A stretch of 64,000 bases of DNA from Diphasiastrum complanatum (GCA_029204225.1 CM055102.1:32980085-33044084); one strand, 5' to 3'. Positions 28,851 to 40,437 are shown, counted from the stretch's first letter. Translations and numbers: made by a program. The notes: generated from the sequence alone by a model not told the origin.

Positions 28851-29205
28851 TCACGGTTGGTGCCTTGGTATCTTCGTCAGGTTCAGCATGTTGAAAAACT
28901 TCTGATGCTTGATCTTGGGAAGCGCTTTGGTGAAGATGTCTGCAACCATTTTTGTTGTGGAGGAATATTGAAGGATCACTTGCCCTGAAAAAACTTTCTC
29001 CTGAATGAGATTATACTGGATTTCTATGTGCTTGGATTTGCCATGAAATCTGGGATTCAGTGATAGTGAAATACAGCTCATGTTGTCACACAAAATGGTG
29101 GTAGTATTAAACTGAGTGTGATGTAAGTCGTGAAATAATAATCTTATCCATACAGCTTCTTTTGAAGCTTGGCATGCTGCGATGTACTCTGCTTCTTGCT
29201 TTGTG
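28851..29205 (-). pseudogene. Copia RNase H of the minus-strand element
   Basis: Minus-strand frames give TKQEAEYIAACQASKEAVWI, then CDNMSCISLSLNPRFHGKSK, IEIQYNLIQEKV and MVADIFTKALPK, the copia RNase H tail. One early stop and frame change interrupt it. It is joined almost directly to an RT fragment ending at 29227, so the sequence encoding the RT catalytic YVDD and the palm C-terminus has been deleted. Confidence 0.85.
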
Positions 29206-29226
29206 CAGCTTGCACACTTTCTGCTC

Positions 29227-29712
29227 TTAGCCTTTGACTTTGAATCCTTCTAGTTGGAAGGTGTACAGCTCCTCTTCGACATTGTCATTGAGAAATGTTG
29301 TCTTGACATTCATTTGGTGCATTTTGAGGTCTTCCGCAGCTGCTAACGCAATTAGAATCCTGATTGGCTGCATCTTGATGACAAGACTAAAAATTTTTTG
29401 ATAATTCACTCCTTGGACTTGAGTGAATCCTTTAGCCACCAACCGTGCTTTCCATTTTGCAATGGAACCATCAGAGTTGATCTTTTTCTTGAAGATTCAC
29501 TTGTTGTTGATAACTCTCTTGTGAGTGGGAAAGTCAACCAATGTCCAGGTCTGGTTCGTCAAAAGTGAGTTGTACTCACTTTCCATAGCTTCTTGCCACT
29601 TCACAACATCCTTGGAGTTAATTGCTTCGGCTAGGCTCTCTGGTTCTTCTGATGAAGTCCAGAATGATTGAGGTGCATATCTCTCAAGAACTGTCCAAGT
29701 CTGTGAGGTCAA
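29227..29712 (-). pseudogene. Copia RT N-terminal fragments of the minus-strand element
   Basis: 29712-29497 encodes the pre-RT region WQEAMESEYNSLLTNQTWTL followed by VDFPTHKRVINNK. After a frameshift, 29442-29227 encodes MVAKGFTQVQGVNYQKIFSL, KMQPIRILIALAA, a HQMNVKTTFLN block and LEGF. These are RT fingers/palm motifs up to the region before the YVDD loop. The translation then stops and RNase H sequence begins a few bases away. Confidence 0.85.
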
Positions 29713-29889
29713 CGATTGGTTGACCAGAATGCGATGATGTTTCTTCTTGAATTTCTACAAATCTACTTGAGCTAGCTTGGTCTGGTTTGATGACAAGTAT
29801 TGTCGGCTGCACGGCTTCTGTAGTTGTAGCTGCAGGTTATGTAGAAGGAATATCAACGTTGGAAGAATCCATGTTACATAAAATATGAT

Positions 29890-31276
29890 GAAATGACATA
29901 GCATCGTTTATTGATGGTTGTTTGAAATTATAGTATGTATGTTCTTGGAATATTACATCCCTAGAGAGAAATATCACATTGGTGGATGGATTATAAACTT
30001 CATAAGCTTTGTTTTCATTAGGATAAACAATGAAAACACATTTATTTGTCCTATGATCTAGCTTCTTCCTAAGTTGTTTAGGAATGTGAACAAAACATAT
30101 ACAACCAAAGATTTTTCAATGGCTGACACTAGGGTTGTGCCCATGCCAAACTTTATAAGGAGTCTTGTTGTTGATGGCTTTGGTGTTGGATCTGTTCTGC
30201 ACGTAACAGGCTGTGGCAGTAGCTTTTGTCCAAAACTTCGCAGGTAGGTGTGCTTGATGTAGCATGGATCTGGCTAAGTTGAGAAGAGTTCGATTCTTCC
30301 TTTCTACAATCTTGTTCTGTTGAGGTGAATAGGAAGTGGTGAACTGTCTTCTAATATCATGTTCAGCCATGTAGTCGGACATCTTGTTAGAGATGTATTC
30401 GTCGCCAACATCAGTTCGGAGTGTCTTCACTTTTGTAGACATTTGTGTCTCAGCCATGACCTTGAATCTCTTGAAGCATTCAAAGGCTTCCGATTTTTGC
30501 TTAATGAACATGATTGTAGACCATCTGAAATAATCATCTATGAAAGTGGTAAAATAGATTGTATCTCCTAATGACGGAGTTGGCATTGGACCGCAGAGAT
30601 CGCTATGTACAAGATCTAATACATGCTTTGATTTGAGGGAATGTGATTTTGGAAACTTGCTTCTAGAGTGCTTCCCATGGATGCATGATTCACAAAAGAA
30701 AGATTTCCTATCTAATGAAGATAGGAACTTCAAACCATCAACTAAATTATTACAAAGCATATAAGAGAATGATCTTGTATTTACGTGTCCAAATCGACTA
30801 TGCCACAGAATAGCACTGTCGTTTACATTTTCATTAGAGATACTAGCTAATGCAACTGAATTAGAGAGTACGTAAAGGTTTCCAAATCTAGTGCATGTAG
30901 TCAGACGAGTATCTTTCTAGAATATTGTACACTCCTCAGATGAGAAGGTAACAATGTAGCCCTCATCAGTTATTTTAGAGACTGATAACAGGTTCTTTGA
31001 TAACTAAGGAACATGAAAGACGTTAGGAATACAAATGGACATATCGTTGTTGAATGTGATCTTCACTGTTCCTTTGCCTTCCATGCGTAATTTGCTAGAA
31101 TCACCGAGGTAGATAAATTGGTCTTTGATGTAAGCTGTGTACTCCGTAAACCATTCCTTGCGAGAGGTCATGTGTTGGGTAGCATCGTTGTCCAGGTACC
31201 AGCTATCACAATCTTTGTTGTTGTTGTTGGAAGCCATTATTAAGTAATGTGTAACTGACTTCTTGAATTCCGCCAT
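29890..31276 (-). pseudogene. Copia protease and integrase of the minus-strand element
   Basis: 31276-31004 is a protease with SWYLDNDATQHMTSRKEWF, where the catalytic D-S/T-G-A triad is changed to DNDAT. After KNLLSV comes the GAG-pre-integrase region with LWHSRFGHV and C-x2-C. 30760-30116 is the integrase core with DLVHSDLCGP, TLRTDVGDEYISNK (the usual RTDNGGEY is altered) and YSPQQNKIVERKNRTLL. The linker to RT follows with KIFGCICFVHIPK and SRDVIFQE (about 30115-29940). Point changes in active-site blocks and a stop at 30116-30118 indicate decay. Confidence 0.87.
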
Positions 31277-32111
31277 GTTGGAGGAATCTGGCTGTTGCTG
31301 CTATTGCTGCTTCTTTGTCTCGTTGTAGATGCGGATGTGACACTCCTTGATATCGTGATTGGCTCTCTTGCAATAGCTACAAAAAAGCTTCTTGCACGAT
31401 CCACCATGCTCACCTTGAGTGTGAGGCTTCTGTTGTTGCTGTTGCACTTGATTCTTGCCCTTGGAATAGTCTTTCTTCTTGGTGTGTAGTTTATGGATTT
31501 GTCTTTGATAGACAGGCTGCTAGTCTTTCTCCACATTTCTTCTTGAAGAAAATGACTGATCACCTTTTGAAGAGCGAAGTCGGGTTGTGTGGAGCTCATC
31601 ACCACAAAGTGTTCATATGACTTTGGAAGAGAAGAAAGCAAGGTCATGACGGCATCATCATCTTGAATAGAATATCCTACAGCTGATAACTGATCCAATA
31701 AAGACTTGAAGCTGTTGATGTGAGAAGTGATGGCAGTAGAATCAGGCATGCTAAGAGTAAAGAACTTCCTTCTAAGATGTAGTCTCGTGGTTACATTGTG
31801 AGTCTCATAAAGACTTGATAACAAGTCCAATGCTTCCTTAGAGGTTTTGCACGTGGTAACGTGAGATATTTGGGAGTCGGCCAGATTGAGTGTGATACAT
31901 GCTAAGGCCTTCTGATCTTTGATCCTCCAGGCCTTTGTTTGATCATCATCTTCTGGTTCAGGTATGCACCTTCTACTACATCCCAAAGATCTCTATCTAT
32001 CAACATCATTCTAAGTTTTAACTTCCAGATGTAAAAGTTAGAACCATTAAACTTGTCAATGACTCTAGCTTCACTGAGTGATGAAGATGAAGAGCTACCT
32101 ATATGAGACAT
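31240..32111 (-). pseudogene. Copia gag of the minus-strand element
   Basis: Starts at ATG 32111 with a Ser-rich leader and the copia Gag entry motif KFNGSNFYIWKLKLRMML. After one frameshift near 31980 it continues through the UBN2-type Gag domain (ALACITLNLAD, KEALDLLSSLYE, HINSFKSLLDQLSAVGYSI and LLSSLPKSYEHFV). A second frameshift leads to a CCHC zinc knuckle, CSYCKRANHDIKEC, at about 31380-31335. The primer site and 5' LTR lie directly upstream. Confidence 0.87.
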
Positions 32112-32152
32112 GTATACAAATAGAACAAACTTAATCTCTCAGTTTATTTGAA

Positions 32153-32168
32153 CTAAGCTCTGATACCA
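32153..32168 (-). other. Primer binding site (initiator tRNA-Met) of the minus-strand copia
   Basis: Minus strand reads TGGTATCAGAGCTTAG, the standard Ty1/copia primer site, three bases inside the 5' LTR edge. Confidence 0.92.
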
Positions 32169-32171
32169 ATA

Positions 32172-33539
32172 TGATGAGACAAGGGAGATAGGAAGAACGA
32201 GAACGGAGAAGAGAGCCGGAATATTGCGGAACAACTCTCCTGTTCTAGTCGGCTGCTAGGTGCAAAAACAATTCAATAGACAACTTATGCTAAAAATAAT
32301 CACAGCTTTATGCGTTTTGATGATCTTAAAACTAATTCATACTCTCAAAAACCAAGAGTACAGTCCACCAAAGAGATTAGAGATGGTTTGTATGTGGTAC
32401 TACTGAAATCAGATTCAATGTGAAGTATAGTTCTAAAATAAATGGAAGAGCAATATGATATCGCGAGTTCCTTAGGAGTCAAAGACAGCCATTGTTTGAT
32501 CAGAAACTGAGGAGTCGTAGACGTCCGTGTTCTGATCAGAGTGAGTAAACAAGCGCGATCAAACAGCAATGAAAGTGCATCCAATCACAACAAGCATTCA
32601 TTTACGTTGTACACAGATAAAAACATGTTGCTATTATATTACACTGAAGCACAATACAAATAGCAATTATAACCAAAATTGACGGCGTAATTGGGAGGCT
32701 CAAATAATGCGTCTCATGGATAGAGCAACCAATAATCTGTGCTTGGATGATCTATTTATAGATTTCATCCGTGTATTAATTACATTGAATGTTTGTCACC
32801 TAATTAGGAAAACTGTTGTACTTGGAAGTATATGGCTTTTGTGACAATTGTACATACGGTCAATAGATCATTATCGTTGACGTGGACGAGGATGTCGCTG
32901 GAATGTTTCTCATTCATATTTGATGACCTTCGGGATTTTCTCTCTCTCTTCGTATTTTTTGCAAAAAGCCGAAGGTGTCTTTAAGACAGTTTAACTCATG
33001 AAAATAGATGACCTTCGAGAATTTTCTCTCTTCGCATTTTTCGAAAAAAATGCGAAAAGCCGAAGGTGTTGAAAACAATTAAACCTTTGAACTGCACAAG
33101 TTAAACTTTTGAACTCCGCAAGTGTCGCATTTCAGGGAAATGCAAAAAAGCCGAAGCTGTTGAAAACATAGTGTATTTCTACAAACTATCGACAAAGTAA
33201 TGTATTTCTGCAGACTTGTTCTAAATGTTAATTTCGTGGAAGCCGTTGAAGATGGCCAAGCCTTAAATGACTTCAAGTTATTGAGCTTAGCATCTGAACT
33301 TGAAATTATGATAGGATTGGTTACCCTTTGTTGGATATCAGTTGGAAGCCCGTTGTAGACATTTTTCAAATAAATTGGCTGTCTAAGTTTGTGATTTCTA
33401 CAGGTATCAGATGAGCAGACGTAGAACCAAAGTTGGTTTCACCTGACCCTAAATCAATGATCAATAAACATGTAGAAAGAATCATGAAATAGAAATTAGT
33501 CATTCACCAAGGAGACAACTGTGGGCTTAATTTTCAACA
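32172..33539 (-). repeat. 5' LTR of the minus-strand copia
   Basis: 1,368 bp bounded by TG at 32172 and CA at 33538-33539. It has the same CGAAGG/GCATTTTT motif block as the left LTR (about 32925-33165). The left copy lacks the first 178 bp. Confidence 0.85.
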
Positions 33540-33544
33540 TAATT

Positions 33545-33795
33545 CATGAATGCTTGATGATTGGGTTGAATGTTTCAAAATAGTCTATATTGGAGATTTG
33601 CAAGAATCCCCTTGCCATAAGTCTTGCCTTCCCTTTTATCAATGCTCCCATCTGCTTTATGTTTAAGCTGGAAAATCCATTTGCAATGAATAACTTTCCT
33701 ATTTGCTAGCAACTCCATAACAATACAAGTATTGGTTTTCATTAGAGAATGATTTTTTTTTTTTGAGTCAGTTTGATGTAATTTTTGGTGCAAAT
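33545..33795 (-). pseudogene. Fragment of another copia RT, minus strand
   Basis: Minus-strand translation gives VIHCKWIFQLKHKADGSIDK followed by GILANLQ and, in a second frame, IDYFETFNPIIKHS. This is the RT start (CKWVFKxKxxADGSIxxxKARLVA...DYxETFSPV) of a copia element different from the one whose LTR ends at 33539. The adjoining LTR appears to have inserted into it, but the continuation on the other side is not present. Confidence 0.7.
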
Positions 33796-33984
33796 CCTAG
33801 GAGAAGCTACCAAGATTACTTGTCATTAATCAGTTTTGGATTTGATTCATGATAACTAATTAATCTAAGCTGAATTTAAGCCCTCTTAAAGTGATAAACA
33901 GGTCTTGAGAGTACATCAAAGTGATAGAGAGAGATAGAGTCATTCTATTGTCCAAAAATAGTCGATATTGGCAAGATTTACTTG

Positions 33985-34633
33985 AGAATAGTTTTCACTT
34001 CATCTTATCTTCATTTCAACCTTGTGAGCCAAGGAAGAGGATGCTGTTTCAAGCTCAAAGGGCAAGATCAAGAACACAAGTCCAAGTTCAAATGTTTTTT
34101 TTGTGAAAAGAAAGGACATTTTGCATCAGAATGTCTCAAGAAGAAGAAATCACAAGAGAGCAAACAAAACAACATTGCACATCAGGAGGAGGAGGAGGAT
34201 GAAGAAGAGTCATCTTTGATGGTTTCCAACAGACCTCCATCATCCAAGAGCAACACCAATGATTCTTGGTGGATTGATAGTGGGGCTAGCTCCCACATGA
34301 CATATCAAAAGGACATTTTTTTCACTTTACTTTCTTACAATGGTGTACATAGATCAATCTATACTGCAAGTAGTTAAGAATGTAAGATAAGTGGAATAGG
34401 GACCATTCCATTGTATGTTGGATCATCCAAAAGGATGAATATTGAGAATGTTCCTAAGTTAACTAAGAATCTGCTTAGTGTTGGCCAATTAATGGATAAT
34501 GGTCTTGATGTACAATTTAAGCATGGAGTTTGTTCCATCCTTAGAAATGATGAATGTATAGCTAAAGGCTTTAAGCAAGGTGGATTGTTTAAGCTTGATG
34601 TTGATATTGTAGTGGAGAGTGTTAACTTGCAAA
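33985..34633 (+). pseudogene. Copia-A: Gag zinc knuckle and protease
   Basis: Only the end of gag remains: the CCHC knuckle CFFCEKKGHFASEC at 34098-34139, then an acidic tail. The protease follows with DSWWIDSGASSHMTYQKDIF, retaining an intact DSGAS active site. A TAA at 34375-34377 breaks the frame. Reading resumes with IPLYVGSSKR and LTKNLLSVGQLMDNG, the protease end. The N-terminal Gag and 5' LTR of this element are missing or unrecognised at 33.8-33.98 kb. Its closest relative in the window is element B (knuckle 41200-41241). Confidence 0.85.
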
Positions 34634-35192
34634 GGTGGACATATCAAAGGTGGAAATATGGTACAAAATGTTGGGCCACCCCAACTTCAAAGCCATGGAA
34701 ACTATGTGTGCAAAGGAGCTTGCACTCAACTTCCCCAATCATTTGTCAAAGTGTGGGAAGACATGTGAAGCATGTAGCCTGTCAAAGGCTCACAAACTAC
34801 CCTTATCAAGATCTACATCAAGATCAAGCTCTCCTCTTGAACTCATCCATTCAGATGTTCATAGCTTTCTACATGAGTCTAATGGTGGTGCCAAGTATTA
34901 TGTAATCTTCATTGATGACTATTCTAGATATTGTTGGATGTACCTCTTGTCTAGCAAATCTATGGTGTTTGATTCTTTTGTAAAGTTCAAGACTTTGGTA
35001 GAAAACCAACTTAGTACCAATATTAAGGTATTAAGGAGTGATAATGGAGGTGAATATATCTCCAATAAGTTGATTGACTTTTGTAGTTCTAATGGCATAA
35101 AGAAGGAGTCGTCATGTCCATACACCCCTCAACAAAATGGAGTGAGTGAGAGAAGAATTAGATCTCTTTGTGAGTGTGATAAGGCCTTAAGG
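34634..35192 (+). pseudogene. Copia-A: GAG-pre-integrase and truncated integrase
   Basis: Encodes WYKMLGHPNFKAMETMC, a C-x2-C zinc pair (KTCEACSLSK), PLELIHSDVHSFL with the first catalytic Asp, YVIFIDDYSRYCWMYLLSSK, VLRSDNGGEYISNK with the second Asp, and YTPQQNGVSERRIRSL with the catalytic Glu. Active-site blocks are intact. Directly after RSL the sequence is deleted: the integrase C-terminus and the FGC/GYS linker are absent, and the frame runs into a non-homologous tail. Confidence 0.87.
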
Positions 35193-35329
35193 CTAGATGC
35201 TCTCCAAGAACTCCAAGAAGATCTACAAGGGCAAGGACCGAGTCATTGAGGCTCACCTATGATGGTCAAGGTGATCAAAGGGAAGGCTCATCATCTTTCA
35301 CATCTTACACCTTTCTTACTTCAATATTA

Positions 35330-36154
35330 GATGAGCCAACATGCTATGAAGATGCTTGTAAGAGTTGAATGGATGCTATGCAAGTAGAGTATGATGCTCT
35401 CATTGAAAATCATACTTGAGATCTTTTGAATCTTCCTCAAGGGAGAAATCACTTGATTTCAAGTGGGTGTTTAGATTTAAGTATAATAAAGATGGATCAA
35501 TAAGTAAGCATAAAGCTAGGCTTGTAGCCAGAGGTTTTGATTATGATGAGAGTTTTGCTCCTGTGGCTAAGCTTGTTACCATCAAGTTGATCATCAGTCT
35601 TGCTACAACCTTCAATTGGGAGCTATTCCAACTTGATTTCACAAATGCATTCCTCAATGGTTATTTGGAGGAAGAGATCTACATGAGGCAACCCGAGGGC
35701 TTCATCAAGGCAAAGCATGAAGGAAAGGTGTGTTTCTTGAAAAAGAGCCTTTATGCGCTCAAGCAAGCACCTAGACCATGGTACTCTAGGCTAAATTCTT
35801 TTCTCATTTCCATTAATTTTGTAATGAGTGCTTATGATCCATCATTGTACTTAGGATTTTTTAATGGAAAGATCATTATTCTTGTTTTTTATGTAGATGA
35901 CATTATGTTGAGTGGTAATGATCTAGATGGAATTAGAGATGTAAAAATTGCTTTGGAAAAAGAGTTTAAAATGGTAGATCTCGGCCTATTAAGCTTCATT
36001 CTAGGAATAGAGGTTATTAAAGGAAGTGATTTTAGCTTTATTTGTCAATCTAAGTATGCTACATCCATCCTAGATAGATTTGGAATGGGAATTGTAAAGG
36101 CATTGAGACACCAATGGAGCAACATGTAAAAACATCTATTGATGGTGATGAAGC
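35330..36154 (+). pseudogene. Copia-A: reverse transcriptase, interrupted by element C
   Basis: Begins with a decayed pre-RT stretch (MDAMQVEYDALIENHT). A long open frame (35416-36129) follows: FKWVFRFKYNKDGSISKHKA, RLVARGFDYDESFAPVAKL, QLDFTNAFLNGYLEEEIYMR, SLYALKQAPRPWYSRLN, the catalytic FYVDDIMLSGND near 35888, and LGLLSFILGIEV. Near 36090 a one-base frameshift precedes the CKGIETPMEQ block. At 36154 element C is inserted. RNase H continues at 38043. Confidence 0.9.
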
Positions 36155-37015
36155 TGTTGAAAATTATCACTTCTCATTTGACATTGGTTATTGTAAATAT
36201 TGATCAAACATTAGAATAATGTTGATGATTTGATTTCACACGTGTGGAGCCTGTTCCCACGTGTGAAAGGATGTACTTTTCATACTTGTATATATCTAGA
36301 TTGATTTTGTATCAATCTAGTTAGTGTGAACATGATATGACTAGTTTTTAGTCAAGTTGACTAGTCACCTAGAAATTAGCTTTTCCTTGCATGTGCATGA
36401 GTAAATGCTCCCACATGGCAAGTGGATGTTCACACGTGTGCATAGAGTACTAAAAGATAAGAGTTGACCATTTTTCTTAGATCCTATTTTGTAAGGAATA
36501 TTCCTATATTCTAGGAGACTAGCTTTTTGGATTTTAGCCATATTCTAGAAGGTCAACTTTGGATAAGGACCAAGGATAGATCAAATGGATAGATCTGAGT
36601 GATGTGGCACTCTTTACACGTGTGAAGACCTGCTAGATTGTACTAGACTCGTGGATGTACTTGATCCATAAAAGGATCATCATTTCGTTAAGAAGATTGA
36701 TGAGACTTTTGCATTCTAAACTTTTGTGAGGTTTCTAGTCATTTGCCTTGTGATTTCTATGAATGATTGCTATCTAGGATTATTGTACTTGTTGTTTCAG
36801 GTGCAGGCCGTACTGTGGACAGTACTCCACACATGTGAGGCCGCTCTCACTAATTTATGACGTGTTGATCCATTGCTCTTGCTTAAATCCAAGTGTAGTG
36901 AATCTAGATCAAGATCTAATGTGTAGAACTTGATAGATCCATTGATTAAGCAACCAATAACTCTCTATGATTGTAAAGTACAATCATTATTGTTCTAAAA
37001 ACTGTAAAATTATCA
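36155..37015 (+). repeat. Left LTR of element C
   Basis: 861 bp, TG...CA, ending directly before the primer site. Carries CACACGTGTG at 36237-36246 and 36431-36440, and CACGTG cores at 36258 and 36617. Confidence 0.87.
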
Positions 37016-37028
37016 TGGTATCAGAGCT
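37016..37028 (+). other. Primer binding site of element C
   Basis: TGGTATCAGAGCT, complementary to initiator tRNA-Met, directly after the LTR. Confidence 0.92.
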
Positions 37029-37615
37029 AAGTAAGAGAGTGATCATTTAATCATAAATCTTGTAAAGATCATTGGCAAAATTTGTTTTTGGCCGATACTA
37101 GTGAGGGCGAGTTCATCTAGAGTGATAGCTTGAATTCATTTGGATCAAAACAACTTGGAGGCTGTGTATGTACTTTTCACACGTGTGAAACCATATAGCA
37201 ACTTTCATTTCAAGTTGCTTTGTGTTTTTTGGTCCCAAAATCACGATACTAGTTCAGTTTTTGTGCTTTTTGAAACATAGTAGATTCAATCTAGCTAATG
37301 CCTATGACCAAATAGAGTTTTGAATCATTGAAGCATTTCTTTTTAGAGTCTAAGATCAGAGCTTAGAGGCCGATTTGTTCAGATTCTTAGTTGAAGTGAA
37401 ATCTCTAAGAAAAGTGTAAAGCAATTTTTTTTGTGAGAGTGAAAGCTAGGAATTTTTGGCAAGATCTTTGTGTATCATTCAAGCTTGTGTGCTAGTTTGA
37501 TAGAGACAATACTATAGGCATTCTTGTAAGCTTTAGGCCTTTCATAGATCTTTTAAATTTCAGAAATCTTTGTGATTTTAAGAAGAGCATTCATTCTACA
37601 ATGTCATCCATGGGT

Positions 37616-38042
37616 GGATATTTGAGTGGTGTGGCACTCTTCACACGTGTGAAGACCTGCTGGACTGTACCAAACTCGTGGATGTACTTGATCCATAAAA
37701 GGATCATCATTTTGTGAAGAAGATTGATGAGACTTTTGCATTCTACACTTTTGTGAGGTTTCTAGTCATTTGTCTTGTGATTTCTATGAATGATTGTTAT
37801 CTAGGATTATTTTACTTGTTGTTTTAGGTGCAGGCCGTACTATGGACAATACTCCACACGTGTGAGGATGCTCTCACTAATTTATGATGTGTTGATCCAT
37901 TGCTCTTGCTTAAATCCAAGTGTAGTGAATTTAGATCAAGATCTATTGTGTAGAACTTGATAGATCCATTGATTAAGCAACCAATAACTCTCTATGATTT
38001 TAAAGTACAATCACTATTGTCCTAAAAACTGTAAATTTATCA
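37616..38042 (+). repeat. Right LTR of element C (5'-truncated)
   Basis: Matches 36580-37015 with few differences but lacks the first 430 bp or so of the LTR. Includes CACACGTGTG at 37642-37651 and 37855-37864. Confidence 0.87.
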
Positions 38043-38761
38043 TAAGCATCCTTTGAGGACATCACATTATATAGAAGGCATATAGGCTCCTTGATCTATT
38101 TAACTATAGCTAGACCTGATCTTAGTTATAGTGTTGGAAAGTTAAGCCAATTCATGCAAAGTCCTCTAGTTTCACATTGGAACATGGCCAAAAGAGTTCT
38201 TAGATACATTTCATCTACTAAGAATTTTGGCATTTTGTATAGAGGGACTAATCTTGGCTTAAGAGCCTATAGTGACTCGGATTTTGCAGGTGAAAAAGTG
38301 GATAGAAGATCAACAAGTGCTTTTGCCACCTTTCTATGTGATGGAGTACTATCATGGCTTTCCAAAAAGCAAGATACCATCTCCTTATCTTCCATAGAAT
38401 TCGAGTACAAGGCCTTGACATCAACTTATGCAAGGAGGTCTTGTGGTTCAAAAGGCTATTGGTGGAGCTTCATGTCATGGAGGATGAGATCCCAATCATC
38501 TATTGTGACACCCAATCAGCCCAATCACTTTCAACTAATCCTACATTCCATGCAAGGAGCAAACACATTGAGATTGCTCATCATTTCGTGAGGGAGAAAG
38601 TGCAAGCCAAAGAGATCAAGCTCCAACATGTGTCATCATCAAGTTGCTTGGCTGATTTGTTTACTAAATCTTTACCTAAAGATTCATTTGTCAAGCTTAG
38701 ATCTTCAATTGGAGTGATTGATAAAAGTATTGTTGTTTCCAAGGCTAGATTTGAGGAGGAG
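38043..38761 (+). pseudogene. Copia-A: RT C-terminus, RNase H and polypurine tract
   Basis: Resumes copia-A after element C: LYRRHIGSLIYLTIARPDLS, QSPLVSHWNMAKRVLRYI, SDSDFAGEKVDRRSTSAFAT and SWLSKKQDTISLSS. After a frameshift near 38420 it continues with CDTQSAQSLSTNPTFHARSK, ADLFTKSLP and the end of Pol. TTTGAGGAGGAG at 38750-38761 is the polypurine tract, followed by TGTGAAAAATTG, the start of the 3' LTR. Element B uses the same tract and an almost identical LTR start, so A and B are relatives. Confidence 0.88.
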
Positions 38762-38863
38762 TGTGAAAAATTGCCTACATTTGCAAATCTAGCCAATGTA
38801 GAATATTGTACATATTGTCAATATTTCTTGTTAGTCACTTGTATGGCCAAAGTGCCACATGAC
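38762..38863 (+). repeat. Copia-A 3' LTR, first part, interrupted by element B
   Basis: LTR start defined by the polypurine tract. After 102 bp the sequence reaches ATGAC (38859-38863), the target site of element B. The remainder would resume at 43394; its end is not identified. Confidence 0.65.
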
Positions 38864-39680
38864 TGTGAGAAATTGGCAAAAATCTAGCTTGGTATTTTTT
38901 ATGATAGAAGTTTGTAAGTGAATCTCACATGTGTGGAGGATGTTCCCACGTGTGGAGAATTGTAGAGTAAATCAAAATGTTTGATATAGGGGTCTCATAG
39001 AATTTCATAGTCAAGCATCTAGGTGTAGGATGTTGATAGGGTCAAATTTGGCATAGATGGCAAATTATCCATTTCCACTTGTAATGCCACTATTGAGCCA
39101 AAATAGAGCCAAACTTGTGCCAATTAGAGTGTAGACAAGTGTCATGCTTTTGTTTGATGAAGCTTAAGATCGAATAGGATTTAGAGGTGGAACCTTGTGA
39201 GGTCCAATAGAAAATTGAGGTGTGCTTGAATATAGTCCAATAGAATTTAGAGGTGCATGGATCAATGGTCCAATAGGATTAAGAGGTGGCAAAGTGTGAT
39301 CCAATCATAGTTAAGCATAGTGGTAGCTCATAAATCTATTAGTATTATTGTACTCCTCCTTTTGGATCTAATTGATTTTGAGATTGAGTGGATTTTGAGT
39401 GTCATTGAATTTTTAGCTTTCTCTCTCTACCCGAGAGCTCATGATGGTTTTTCTCTCTCTACCCGAGGAGAGCAGCTTGTTTTCACTTAAAATACTTTTG
39501 GAACACTTCCCACACGTGTGAGTGTGAGTTGGAAGTGATTGAATGCATGTAGTAGTGTGTTTTTGCCATAGATTCAAAGATAGATTTTGAATCTCAATCT
39601 AGTCTTGATCTTGGTGCATCTACACACCTTAGGAGATCACAAGTACATGTAGTGGACAGTCCACACGTGTGAATTCAACA
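38864..39680 (+). repeat. Left LTR of element B
   Basis: 817 bp from TGTGAGAAATTG to TTCAACA. Carries CACACGTGTG at 39511-39520 and 39662-39671, and a CACGTG core at 38947. Confidence 0.95.
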
Positions 39681-39693
39681 TGGTATCAGAGCC
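39681..39693 (+). other. Primer binding site of element B
   Basis: TGGTATCAGAGCC, initiator tRNA-Met type, directly after the left LTR. Confidence 0.95.
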
Positions 39694-40437
39694 TACCTAA
39701 GGTTACCATGCATTTTGATCCATTTGAGTAAAAACTATTCATCAATCTTGAGCTAGAAATTGTCAAGGCCCATTTTCCTAGCTATTTTGGTCGATTTTGG
39801 ATCAAAAGAGGTCAAAAGGACATTGATTGGGTCTGACCTGGTACTGTACGGAATCAGGTGCTCAGACACGTGTGAGGAACATCCAATTTCAGTTTGGGAG
39901 TTCTCTTTCATGTTTGATCCAAAAATCTTACTAGATAGCTTATTTTGAAGCTATTTTTGTCTAGTTTCTGATGCAATCAGTTTCATTCCATTTGGTTGAG
40001 CCAATCAAAAGTTATAAGCTTTTGAAGAGGGTTAGGTAGGGCACCTAGACCTGGGTGGACACATTTGGTTTGGTCAAAAGATTGCTTGTTTGATCCAAAA
40101 TCACAGTTGAATGCTTACCAATGTCATCTATATGTGATCTAGGCACTGTTTTGAGATCTTAGCCATTTTGTTTCATGCAATATCATTGTATTTGAGTCAA
40201 ATTTGGTTTCTTAGCGTATTTTACACGTGCTAAGAGTGTTTGATCCTAACTTTTCCCATACTCCATCATTTGATGTGAAGTAGATCTAGTTTTGGAGAGA
40301 TTGAGATAGCTAGTGAGAATCATCTCACAGTTTGTTGCAAGATCTTGCATAGGAGATGGTAGCACACCATTATTGGATCCTATAGTGAGAGAGAAGCAAC
40401 ATTTTTTGTTCATCACTTTTATTTATCTCCACTTTAC
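39694..40437 (+). other. Untranslated leader of element B
   Basis: 744 bp between primer site and ORF. No coding block; contains two CACGTG cores (39867 and 40224). Retrotransposon leaders usually hold packaging signals, but none can be pinpointed. Confidence 0.6.

Larger units (their letters stand above)
27670..33539 (-). mobile_element. Truncated Ty1/copia element with internal pol deletion
   Basis: Two direct repeats (27670-28837 and 32172-33539) flank minus-strand copia sequence. The right one is the 5' LTR: it is followed on the minus strand by TGGTATCAGAGCTTAG, the initiator-Met primer binding site (32153-32168). The left LTR lacks its final 178 bp, so the 3' end was lost and no target duplication can be checked. 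Gag, protease, integrase, part of RT and RNase H follow in the normal copia order. Frameshifts, stops and a missing RT catalytic core make it non-autonomous and inactive. Confidence 0.9.
36155..38042 (+). mobile_element. Element C: deleted LTR retrotransposon nested in copia-A
   Basis: Starts TGTTGAAAATTATCA and ends TTTATCA, flanked by GAAGC (36150-36154) and TAAGC (38043-38047), a 5-bp target duplication with one change. Removing it lines up the copia-A reading frame across the RT/RNase H junction. It contains a full left LTR (36155-37015), a primer site at 37016, a leader to about 37600 that ends in a gag-like start (ATGTCATCCATGGG, coding MSSMG), and then only the last 427 bp of the right LTR. 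Its coding region and half of one LTR have been deleted. Confidence 0.85.
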
